Shown one piece after another: positions 7,722 to 13,867 of a stretch of DNA of 13,867 bases. Location of the stretch: contig CAZDME010000038.1 of assembly GCA_964506785.1 (NCBI GenBank), positions 1 through 13,867 of the forward strand. Reading direction: 5' to 3'. The stretch is from CAZDME01 sp964506785 [NCBI: uncultured bacterium] (GTDB lineage Bacteria; CAZDME01; JAYEMH01). Position numbers and translations under genes: made by a program. The number at the start of each line of letters is the position of its first letter. Positions within the stretch are counted from its first letter, which is position 1. The notes under the pieces were generated by a model. It was not told where the DNA came from. It saw nothing but the letters and a program-made list of their open reading frames with translations, and did no database searches.

Positions 7722-8852
7722 TTATAAAAACCACTTGCCAAGAAACCCTTTGTTTTTCTGGTAGCTTTCCTCTAAAGTTTTGCCTAAATCTCTGATTAGC
7801 CTTTTCTGCTCCTGCGTAAGATTAGAGGGCACCTGAACAATTACCCGGACATATTCGTTACCTTTGCCCCGTCCGTGCAAATTAGTAATACCCTTGTTTC
7901 TGAGACGGAAAATCTTATTGGTCGGCGTGCCGGCGGGAATTTTCATTCGGGCATTACCTTCTAAGGTAGGCACTTCAATCTCCCCCCCTAAGGTGGCCAG
8001 TGGGAAGCTTATCGGCACTTCAAGATAAATATCATCTTCTTCTCTTTTAAAAATCTTATGAGGCCGTAAGTGAATTAATATATAAAGATCCCCTGAGGGC
8101 CCGCCTTTTTCTCCGGCTTCACCTTTACCGCGCACCCGGATATGGGTGCCCTCGTCGACACCCGGAGGAATCTTAACGCTTATTTCGGATTCCTTCCTGA
8201 CCTTACCCCGTCCGTGACAGCTCAGGCAGGGATCAGAAATTATCTGGCCGCTCCCTCCACACTGATCACAGGGCTGGCTAAAACTAAAAAATCCCTGCCG
8301 GTATTGAATCTGGCCGTTTCCCCGGCACCGGGGACAGGTTTTCTTTCCCGTCCCTGGCTTTGTCCCTTCACCGTTACAAACCGGGCAGATAACCGTATGA
8401 TAAATATCGACTCTTTTTTCTGAGCCAAAAGCAGCCTCTTCTAAGGTTACCGTTAAGCGGTATTCTAAATCCGCGCCGCGCCGCGGCCCCCGCCGCCGGC
8501 TGCCTCGCCCGCCAAAAAAATCGAACAAATCGCCAAAGACATTGCCGCCAAAACCCAAATCAGAGAAAATACTCCCGAAATCCGTGCTTTTAAAGATATC
8601 TTCATAGCTATATTGCTGGTCGATACCGGCGTGGCCAAACTGATCGTAGGCGCTTCTTTTTTTCGGGTCGGTAAGGACAGCATAGGCCTCAGAAATTTCT
8701 TTAAACTTCTCCTCTGCCTCTTTCTTTTCATCCGGGGCGACTCGATCCGGATGATACTTCATCGCTAACTGCCGATAAACTTTTTTTATCTCTTCGTTAG
8801 AAGCATTCTTGCCTACCCCTAACACTTCATAATAATCGCGCTTAACAACCAA
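7722..8852 (-). CDS. dnaJ: Chaperone DnaJ (Hsp40)
   Basis: Co-chaperone that delivers unfolded clients to DnaK and stimulates its ATPase; 376 residues, type I DnaJ. The J domain (about 5-70) has the HPD motif at 34-36, followed by a Gly/Phe-rich linker (about 72-117) with an Arg/Gly-rich end. The zinc-binding domain has all four CxxCxGxG repeats, CPVCNGEG (156), CPRCRGNG (173), CDQCGGSG (195) and CLSCHGRG (209). The two client-binding C-terminal domains follow. The start is a TTG at 8852: GAGGT lies six bases upstream, and the protein then begins [12 protein letters not shown] like other DnaJ proteins. An ATG 13 bases further upstream is out of frame. TTG may keep its level below that of DnaK. 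It is separated from dnaK by the octamer array. Confidence 0.97.
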   Translation of the reverse strand: MVVKRDYYEVLGVGKNASNEEIKKVYRQLAMKYHPDRVAPDEKKEAEEKFKEISEAYAVLTDPKKRSAYDQFGHAGIDQQYSYEDIFKSTDFGSIFSDLGFGGNVFGDLFDFFGGRGSRRRGPRRGADLEYRLTVTLEEAAFGSEKRVDIYHTVICPVCNGEGTKPGTGKKTCPRCRGNGQIQYRQGFFSFSQPCDQCGGSGQIISDPCLSCHGRGKVRKESEISVKIPPGVDEGTHIRVRGKGEAGEKGGPSGDLYILIHLRPHKIFKREEDDIYLEVPISFPLATLGGEIEVPTLEGNARMKIPAGTPTNKIFRLRNKGITNLHGRGKGNEYVRVIVQVPSNLTQEQKRLIRDLGKTLEESYQKNKGFLGKWFL

Positions 8853-8883
8853 TTATCTACCTCATTTTTACTGTTCCTGGTAC

Positions 8884-8915
8884 CCTGATATCCTGATATC
8901 CTGATATCCTGATAC
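8884..8915 (-). repeat. Octamer tandem array, 4 units, in the dnaK-dnaJ gap
   Basis: On the plus strand CCTGATAT is repeated three times exactly (8884-8907), then as CCTGATAC (8908-8915) and fading as CCTAAT (8916-8921). It starts within a few bases of the dnaK stop codon (8924-8922). Each unit boundary creates the palindrome GATATC, and the block is flanked by GGTACC and GGTATC on opposite strands, so the transcript could fold in several registers. It is distinct in period and sequence from the dnaJ-mtaB array. Confidence 0.92.
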
Positions 8916-8921
8916 CCTAAT

Positions 8922-10823
8922 CTATTTTCTGTCTTTATCGTCTTCTTCCTTAAACTCGGCATCGACTACGTCTTCTTTTTTCCCCTCTTTCGGCCCGCCC
9001 GGTGATTCTTTTTCTTCTGATTGAGGCGGCGGAGTTCCTCCCGGACCGGCTCCCTGGTTTTGCTGTTGCTTGGCCGTTGCTTCCCGGTAAACCGCCTCGG
9101 ACAATTTATGGGAAGCCTGGGAAAGTTTTTCAATACCTTTCTTTACCGACTCGGTATCATTTCCTTCCATAACCTTCTTTAAGCTCTTAATTTCCTCCTC
9201 TATCTTTCCTTTTTCCGCCGCGCCTACCTTATCGCCATAATCGCGCAGGGCTTTCTCGGTGGTAAAAATTAAGTTGTCGGCCTGGTTACGCGCTTCCACC
9301 AATTCCTTTTTCTTTTTATCCTCTCCGGCGAATTTCTCCGCCTCTTTAATCATTTTATCGACTTCATCCTTAGAGAGCTTTGTCGGAGCGGTTATACGCA
9401 TTGACTGTTCTTTTCCCGTTCCCTTATCTTTGGCCGAAACATGCATGATACCGTCGGCATCGATATCAAAGGAAACCTCAATCTGAGGAATACCCCGCGG
9501 CGCCGGAGGGATACCAACCAGCTGGAATTTACCCAAGCTGACATTATCTGCCGCCATTGGTCTTTCTCCCTGTAAAACGTTTATTTCTACCGCCGGTTGA
9601 TTATCGGCCGCCGTTGAAAATATCTGGCTCTTTTTTGTCGGGATGGTGGTATTCCTTTCAATCAAGCGGGTGCAAACTGAGCCTAAGGTTTCAATACCTA
9701 AGGATAAAGGGATAACATCTAATAGAAGGATATCCTTTACCTCTCCGGTAAGTACCCCGGCTTGAATGGCCGCCCCCCTGGCCACACATTCCATCGGGTC
9801 AATACCTCTTTCTACCTTCTTGCCGACATAATCCTCGACAAATTTGTGAACCACCGGCATCCGGGTTGGTCCGCCGACTAAGATTATCCGGTTGATATCA
9901 TTCGGCTTAAGTCCGGCATCCGATAAAGCCTGCTCCATAGGATGTTTACAACGGTTGATAACCGGCATTACCAGTTCTTCCAACTTTGCCCGGGAGACGG
10001 AGATGGTTAAATGCTTTGGCCCGTGGGCGTCAGCAGAAATAAAGGGAAGGTTTATCTCTGTCGTCAAGACATTAGACAGCTCTATCTTGGCTTTTTCCGC
10101 CGCCTCTCTTAATCTCTGCATGGCCATTTTATCCTGTGTTAAATCGATGCCGTTATCTTTTTTAAACTCACCGGCGATATAGTCAATCAGGTTATTGTCC
10201 ATATCGGTCCCTCCTAATTGAGTATCACCGCTGGTTGATTTAACCTCAAAAACCCCTTCGGCCATTTCCATAATAGTTACATCTAAGGTTCCGCCGCCAA
10301 AGTCAAAAACCATTATCTTCTGCTCTTTCCCGGCTTTATCGACACCATAGGCCAAACAAGCGGCTGTCGGCTCGTTAATAATTCTTTTTACCTCGAGTCC
10401 GGCAATAACCCCGGCATCTTTGGTTGCCTGGCGCTGGTTATCGTTAAAATAAGCCGGGACAGTAATTACGGCTTGGAGGACATTCTCACCCAGATAGGCC
10501 TCGGCATCCTGCTTAATCTTTTGCAGGATAAAAGCGGAAATCTGCTGGGGAGTAAATTCTTTGCCATGAACCTTCACTTTATCGTCTGTCCCCATTTTTC
10601 TTTTTATGGCCGTAATCGTTCCTTCGGGATTACTGACCGCCTGCCGGCGGGCCGGCTCACCCACTAATTTTTCGCCGTCTTTGGTAAAAGCAACGTAAGA
10701 GGGAAAAGCCTTGCCCCCCAGGGTTGTGCCTTCCGCGCTGGGGATAATGGTTGCTTTTCCGCCTTCCATAACCGCCGCCGCTGAATTTGAAGTTCCTAAA
10801 TCGATTCCAATAATCTTTGCCAT
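8922..10823 (-). CDS. dnaK: Chaperone DnaK (Hsp70)
   Basis: ATP-driven cytosolic Hsp70; 633 residues, full length. The nucleotide-binding domain shows [10 protein letters not shown] (phosphate 1, 5-14), [23 protein letters not shown] (phosphate 2) and LVGGPTRMP (adenosine). The interdomain linker is [13 protein letters not shown]. The substrate-binding beta domain and helical lid follow, with a Gln/Gly/Pro-rich tail ending in the conserved VVDAEFKEE. Small departures from common forms are T12S in the phosphate 1 loop and Phe for Leu in DLGGGT; both seem conservative. The segment after IKRKMGTD lacks the insert of about 23 residues found in proteobacterial DnaK, so its layout matches Bacillus-type Hsp70. 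ATG 10823 has a near-perfect SD (AAAGGAGG, six-base spacing), the strongest in the operon, as suits the most abundant product. Confidence 0.98.
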   Translation of the reverse strand: MAKIIGIDLGTSNSAAAVMEGGKATIIPSAEGTTLGGKAFPSYVAFTKDGEKLVGEPARRQAVSNPEGTITAIKRKMGTDDKVKVHGKEFTPQQISAFILQKIKQDAEAYLGENVLQAVITVPAYFNDNQRQATKDAGVIAGLEVKRIINEPTAACLAYGVDKAGKEQKIMVFDFGGGTLDVTIMEMAEGVFEVKSTSGDTQLGGTDMDNNLIDYIAGEFKKDNGIDLTQDKMAMQRLREAAEKAKIELSNVLTTEINLPFISADAHGPKHLTISVSRAKLEELVMPVINRCKHPMEQALSDAGLKPNDINRIILVGGPTRMPVVHKFVEDYVGKKVERGIDPMECVARGAAIQAGVLTGEVKDILLLDVIPLSLGIETLGSVCTRLIERNTTIPTKKSQIFSTAADNQPAVEINVLQGERPMAADNVSLGKFQLVGIPPAPRGIPQIEVSFDIDADGIMHVSAKDKGTGKEQSMRITAPTKLSKDEVDKMIKEAEKFAGEDKKKKELVEARNQADNLIFTTEKALRDYGDKVGAAEKGKIEEEIKSLKKVMEGNDTESVKKGIEKLSQASHKLSEAVYREATAKQQQNQGAGPGGTPPPQSEEKESPGGPKEGKKEDVVDAEFKEEDDKDRK

Positions 10824-10849
10824 TTTTTACCTCCTTTTAACTTTATGTT

Positions 10850-10863
10850 ATTCACCATTCACT
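10850..10863 (-). repeat. Two-copy heptamer at the grpE 3' end
   Basis: Plus-strand ATTCACC (10850-10856) and ATTCACT (10857-10863) form a two-unit heptamer repeat that overlaps the grpE stop codon and last codon. Two units could be chance. It is listed because the next two gaps of the operon carry longer arrays of similar period. Confidence 0.4.
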
Positions 10864-11362
10864 TCTTTTTACTCACCTTGACCATCGCCGGCCGAATTAC
10901 CCGGTCGGCCAAGAGATAGCCTTTCTGCAGCTCCTCAATAATCGTTCCTTCCGGATGTTTATCCGCTTCTTCCTGGCTGACAATTTCGTGCAGGCGCGGG
11001 TCAAATTTCTCTCCGTCGGTTTTCATCTCAACCAGCCCGGTTTTACTCAAAATTTCCTTAAGCTGTTTCTGAATCATTATTACCCCTTGTTTTAAAGAAT
11101 CGAAATCCCGGTGATTATGGGCCGAATCTATGGCCCGCTCAATATTGTCCATTACCGGGAGCAATTCCTGAATTAAAGATTCTTCGGCAAATTTAATAAG
11201 ATTTTCCTTATCTCTTTCGGTGCGTTTTCGGAAATTCTCGAATTCAGCCTTAAGGCGAAGCAACTGGTCATATAATGCTTTGTTTTTCTCCGTTTCCTCG
11301 TCAAATTGCGTTTTCTTTGAATAGATAATAGAGCGGTCCTTGTATATGCTCATAGCTTGCAC
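10859..11362 (-). CDS. grpE: Nucleotide exchange factor GrpE
   Basis: Releases ADP from DnaK to complete the chaperone cycle. It is short at 167 residues, mainly because the disordered N-terminal tail is reduced. A long dimerising helix (about 20-90) contains LLRLKAEFENFRKRTERDKE, followed by VMDNIERAID. The C-terminal beta domain ends in the family hallmark GYLLADRVIRPAMVKVSKKK (148-167). The start is ambiguous. GTG 11362 lies four bases after AAGGAG and ATG 11353 thirteen bases after; either is workable and the difference is three residues. It begins 11 bases after the hrcA stop codon, so the two are cotranscribed. Confidence 0.95.
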   Translation of the reverse strand: MQAMSIYKDRSIIYSKKTQFDEETEKNKALYDQLLRLKAEFENFRKRTERDKENLIKFAEESLIQELLPVMDNIERAIDSAHNHRDFDSLKQGVIMIQKQLKEILSKTGLVEMKTDGEKFDPRLHEIVSQEEADKHPEGTIIEELQKGYLLADRVIRPAMVKVSKKK

Positions 11363-11373
11363 TTATCTCCTTC

Positions 11374-12405
11374 TTATGTTCCGGCTAATTGATTAATGGT
11401 GGAAGTCAATTGTTTGGCCGTCGAGGAAACCAAGGCCACGGCTTTGCGATAATCCATTCTCTTCGGCCCAATTACCCCTACCGTGCCAACCGAGACATTG
11501 CCCAATTTATAGGAGGCAAAAACAATGCTGCAATCCTCCATATCTTTACAGGCACACTCCCGGCCGATTAAAATCCTGATTTCATCAGCTTCTGAATTTT
11601 TAAAAATACGCTCAAAGGTTTCTTCCTTCTCCAGGCTTTTAAGCAAACTGCCGATTTTTTCTCTATCTTTAAATTCCGGTTCATCCAGAAAAAAACTGGT
11701 CCCATCCAAAAATATTTTTTTCTTCCCTTTTGTTTTAAGGAACTCTTTAAGTATCCGCTGGGCTTTTCTATAAAGGCGGCTAAAACTTTCTTTAGAAGAC
11801 CCTTTAATCCCTAAGAGACTTTGCTTTAACGATTCTTTATTCCGCTTATTCAAGAGCAGATTTAATTCCCGGAGTTCTTCCTCGGAAATCGGCTCTTCGA
11901 CCTGAATAAATTTATCATCCACCAGGCCGAAGCTGGAAACCAGGAGCATAAGGATTCTTTTGCCCCCGGTGGCCACTAATTCAATCCGGTCAAGGTTCTC
12001 TCCGGCAGACTGCGGGGCTAAAACAACCGCCGTATGATGGGTAACCGAAGCCAGCTTTTTTGAAGCCCTCCTGATAATCTCGTCAAGATTTCTCCTTTGG
12101 GAATGATATTCCCGGTTCAAATCCGAAAGGATTAACTTATCTATTTTTTCAATCTTAAGCAGATTATCGACATAAAAACGGTATCCTTTATCGGTCGGCA
12201 CCCGCCCGGCGGAAATATGCGGCTGCTTAAAATATCCGAGGGACTCCAATTCAACCATTTCGTTGCGAATAGTCGCCGGGCTTAAATTCAAATGATAATT
12301 TTCAACCAAGGCCCGGGAGCTAACCGGCCGGCTGGTTTGAATATATGACTCAACCGCCACGCTTAGAATATTTTTTTTTCTTTCATTGAGCTTTTCTTTA
12401 ACCAT
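11374..12405 (-). CDS. hrcA: Heat-inducible transcription repressor HrcA
   Basis: Repressor of class I heat-shock genes that binds CIRCE operators; known HrcA proteins need GroEL to stay active, so chaperone shortage derepresses. It has 343 residues, the usual length. An N-terminal winged helix (about 1-75) contains LNLSPATIRNEMVELESLGY and the following SAGRVPTDKGYRFYVD, both HrcA signatures. A GAF-like central domain and dimerisation region follow, ending in AKQLTSTINQLAGT. I start it at ATG 12405, preceded by GGGGAAAGGGCG. The frame is open to a TTG at 12435, but that codon lies within the CIRCE element only about eight bases after the predicted transcription start, and HrcA homologues begin at the (V/L)xERxxxIL region seen here. 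Being first gene after the operator implies autoregulation. Confidence 0.96.
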   Translation of the reverse strand: MVKEKLNERKKNILSVAVESYIQTSRPVSSRALVENYHLNLSPATIRNEMVELESLGYFKQPHISAGRVPTDKGYRFYVDNLLKIEKIDKLILSDLNREYHSQRRNLDEIIRRASKKLASVTHHTAVVLAPQSAGENLDRIELVATGGKRILMLLVSSFGLVDDKFIQVEEPISEEELRELNLLLNKRNKESLKQSLLGIKGSSKESFSRLYRKAQRILKEFLKTKGKKKIFLDGTSFFLDEPEFKDREKIGSLLKSLEKEETFERIFKNSEADEIRILIGRECACKDMEDCSIVFASYKLGNVSVGTVGVIGPKRMDYRKAVALVSSTAKQLTSTINQLAGT

Positions 12406-12422
12406 CGCCCTTTCCCCGGAAT

Positions 12423-12449
12423 TTGGCACTCTCAAAGTTTGAGTGCTAA
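12423..12449 (-). promoter_or_regulatory. CIRCE operator (HrcA binding site)
   Basis: Plus-strand TTGGCACTC (12423-12431), nine bases, then GAGTGCTAA (12441-12449). It matches the CIRCE consensus TTAGCACTC-N9-GAGTGCTAA with one mismatch in one arm. It starts immediately after the -10 hexamer and covers the predicted transcription start, ideal for blocking RNA polymerase. Confidence 0.97.
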
Positions 12450-12477
12450 ATTATAGCACTTCCCTTATTTTTGTCAA
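12450..12477 (-). promoter_or_regulatory. Consensus housekeeping-sigma promoter of the hrcA operon
   Basis: On the minus strand TTGACA (12477-12472), a 16-bp spacer and TATAAT (12455-12450), both perfect consensus. The spacer ends in TGC, an extended -10. A T-rich stretch directly upstream (12491-12479) may act as an UP element. Such a strong promoter needs tight repression, which the abutting CIRCE supplies. Confidence 0.93.
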
Positions 12478-12478
12478 G

Positions 12479-12574
12479 AAAAAAATAAAAACCTTTTTCT
12501 CCCGGCGATTATTCCTCTCCCTGGGCAGTAGAAAGCTGGAATTAGCAACAAGGGGTGATTTCCGGGAGTAAAAG
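12479..12574 (-). terminator. Long-arm hairpin with T-rich tail, candidate terminator of the TPR gene
   Basis: The arms CCGGGAGTAAAAG (12562-12574) and CTTTTTCTCCCGG (12493-12505) pair at 12 of 13 positions. They enclose 56 bases that may form a smaller inner stem (minus-strand ATTCC with GGAAT). Minus-strand transcription meets a T5-A-T7 run directly after the second arm (12491-12479). It lies 18 bases after the TPR stop codon and ends just before the hrcA -35 box. The loop is larger than in a classic intrinsic terminator, so a structured 3' UTR is an alternative. Confidence 0.55.
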
Positions 12575-12592
12575 AATATTTAATAGGAATGA

Positions 12593-13867
12593 TTATGAAG
12601 CGCTATGAAGCTGGAGGATATCGTTATACTCATCTATTTCTTTTTTGATATCATCAGTGGTCCTTAGGGGTTGTAGAATTATAATATTAGCGTTGCTGTC
12701 TGCCGGGGTTTGGAAAATGTCGGCCAGTGAATAAACACTGATTCCCCCGGGCCTATCATCGAATAATACTATCTTTACCTGCCTATCTTTAGCTAATCGC
12801 AAGAGAGCATTTTTGTTTTCTTGCCTGATTTTACCCTTAATTACAGAAAGATGGCTTCCCGGAGTAATCGTCTTTTTAGCTAATTTTATAAGTTGGCCTA
12901 TTTCCTCTACTTCATCAGAATTAACCAGAACCTCATCCTTCACTATAGTTACAATTCCTATCTTTGAATCTATTTCGCCAAGCATCTTTTCTAAAACCCT
13001 GGCCTTTCTTAAATCCTGGGCGGTTATAAAAATCTTCCCCAATTTGCCATTATCAGAAAGAACCCTTAAAACATTTTCGGCATCTATAAGGCCGCCGTCA
13101 TTTAACAACTCTTCGGCATAAATAATAAAATTCTGTTCAGTTTTAATATCCTTAACTAATTCAGCGGTTAATTCTGGGTATTCGGCTTTTCCTTTTAATC
13201 TTCCCCTGAAATCTTTAAAAAGAACCGGTAAGTTTAAGATTTCCTCGGCGTACTTTTGCTGTTCCGGATACATATACGCTCCGGGTATAGTCAAAAATTT
13301 CAAAAGATGTCTTCTGGCTCCTATTAACCTATTCTGCCTAAAGTATAAAATGCCCAGATTATAATGGGCTTCAGCAAAACGGGGTATTATCCTTATTGCT
13401 TCTTTATAAAATTCTTCTGCTTTTTCTAATTCCTCTAATAAACCCTGTTCTAGGTATAATATCCCCAGATTTAAATATGCTAACGCATATCGAGGATTTA
13501 TATCTATCGCCCGCTTATAACATTTTTCTGCGGCTTCCTCTAATCTACGCCTCATTATTATTACTTCTTCTAATCTTATCTTTTGAATGGCGGCGGCTTG
13601 TTTAGCTTTTTCTTCTTTTTCTCTTTTAATCCTTAGTTTCTCTATCGCCTCTTTTATAGCTTCATCTCTCGCCTTTTTCGCATATATTATCCCCAGTTCT
13701 GTATATAATAGAGTTTGCATTTCGGTCACTGGCTGTGTAAGCTGCAGTTTCCGGTGGAACCTTGAAACGGGTTTAATTTCTTGTTTTACTTCAACTTCGT
13801 ATATATCTTTGATATCCTCCGGCAGTTTTAATCTCTCTTTAGGAATAATGCCGGAAGCCTCCGGTTG
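12593..13867 (-). CDS. TPR-repeat protein with unrecognised C-terminal domain (partial, 5' end outside window)
   Basis: The frame stays open from the stop at 12593 to the window edge (424 residues), so a GTG at 13729 is probably internal. In window numbering, residues 1-46 are an unplaced linker. LLYTELGIIYAKK (53-65) looks like the first helix of a TPR, interrupted by a charged coiled coil (about 64-110). Two clear TPRs follow, with AIDINPRYALAYLNLGILYLEQG (split at about 120-142) and EEFYKEAIRIIPRFAEAHYNLGILY. From about 246 to 424 a compact alpha/beta-looking domain begins FIIYAEELLNDGGLIDAENV and ends NIIILQPLRTTDDI plus a helix. I cannot place that domain in a named family. TPRs suggest a protein-docking role; location and function are unknown. 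It is followed by its own candidate terminator and is not part of the heat-shock operon. Confidence 0.8.
   Translation of the reverse strand, partial: QPEASGIIPKERLKLPEDIKDIYEVEVKQEIKPVSRFHRKLQLTQPVTEMQTLLYTELGIIYAKKARDEAIKEAIEKLRIKREKEEKAKQAAAIQKIRLEEVIIMRRRLEEAAEKCYKRAIDINPRYALAYLNLGILYLEQGLLEELEKAEEFYKEAIRIIPRFAEAHYNLGILYFRQNRLIGARRHLLKFLTIPGAYMYPEQQKYAEEILNLPVLFKDFRGRLKGKAEYPELTAELVKDIKTEQNFIIYAEELLNDGGLIDAENVLRVLSDNGKLGKIFITAQDLRKARVLEKMLGEIDSKIGIVTIVKDEVLVNSDEVEEIGQLIKLAKKTITPGSHLSVIKGKIRQENKNALLRLAKDRQVKIVLFDDRPGGISVYSLADIFQTPADSNANIIILQPLRTTDDIKKEIDEYNDILQLHSAS

Noticed and set aside
8465-8731. Minus-strand 88-residue open frame, and a similar one at 8240-8428
   Set aside because: Both lie wholly inside dnaJ in another frame, have no SD or family features, and reflect its composition. 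The DnaJ frame shows all expected motifs.
7664-8915. Possible CRISPR array from two repeat blocks
   Set aside because: The units are 7-8 bp and contiguous with no unique spacers, the blocks differ in sequence, and the dnaJ gene lies between them. They are simple tandem repeats.
12406-12435. Longer hrcA start at TTG 12435
   Set aside because: It lies inside the CIRCE operator and only about eight bases after the predicted transcription start. ATG 12405 has a purine-rich SD and matches where HrcA homologues begin.
13727-13729. GTG at 13729 as the start of the TPR gene
   Set aside because: The frame continues open upstream to the window edge with protein-like composition, and no SD precedes the GTG. 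It is more likely an internal valine.

Overview
This is a bacterial chromosomal segment. All eleven protein-coding genes lie on the minus strand, so biological order runs from high to low coordinates. The DNA leans AT-rich, genes are tightly packed with mostly clear Shine-Dalgarno (SD) sites, and the content is mainly housekeeping. I cannot assign a species. The DnaK lacks the insert usual in diderm bacteria, the heat-shock operon has a Firmicutes-like layout (hrcA first, mtaB at the end), and three intergenic gaps carry short tandem repeats. From memory only, the C-terminal domain of the TPR protein and such heptamer spacers recall Omnitrophota-type candidate-phylum genomes. That is a weak inference.

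Layout in transcription order. (1) 13867-12593: the 3' part of a TPR gene that runs in from outside the window and ends in an unrecognised domain. It is followed by a large inverted repeat with a T-rich tail, a candidate terminator (12479-12574). (2) 12477-6359: a class I heat-shock operon. A consensus sigma-70-type promoter (TTGACA, 16 bp, TATAAT) directly abuts a CIRCE operator, followed by hrcA, grpE, dnaK, dnaJ and the tRNA methylthiotransferase gene mtaB. The dnaK-dnaJ gap holds an 8-bp tandem array and the dnaJ-mtaB gap a 7-bp array of eight units. (3) 6261-1021: an extended -10 promoter precedes cvpA, a NIF3-family gene, dnaG and rpoD. These overlap or are separated by only a few bases, and the unit ends in a good intrinsic terminator. 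(4) 1010-1: the 5' part of a Wzx/RfbX-type flippase gene, starting 10 bases after the terminator T-run and running off the window.

How they work together. HrcA should repress its own operon at CIRCE until heat stress. GrpE, DnaK and DnaJ form the Hsp70 chaperone machine, and HrcA repressor activity in known systems is tied to chaperone (GroEL) availability. DnaG and RpoD form a macromolecular-synthesis unit (replication priming and primary sigma factor), here led by a membrane protein and a NIF3 protein instead of rpsU. I see no CRISPR array, transposase, tRNA, rRNA, or defence or phage module. The least explained elements are the TPR protein's C-terminal domain and the intergenic tandem arrays.
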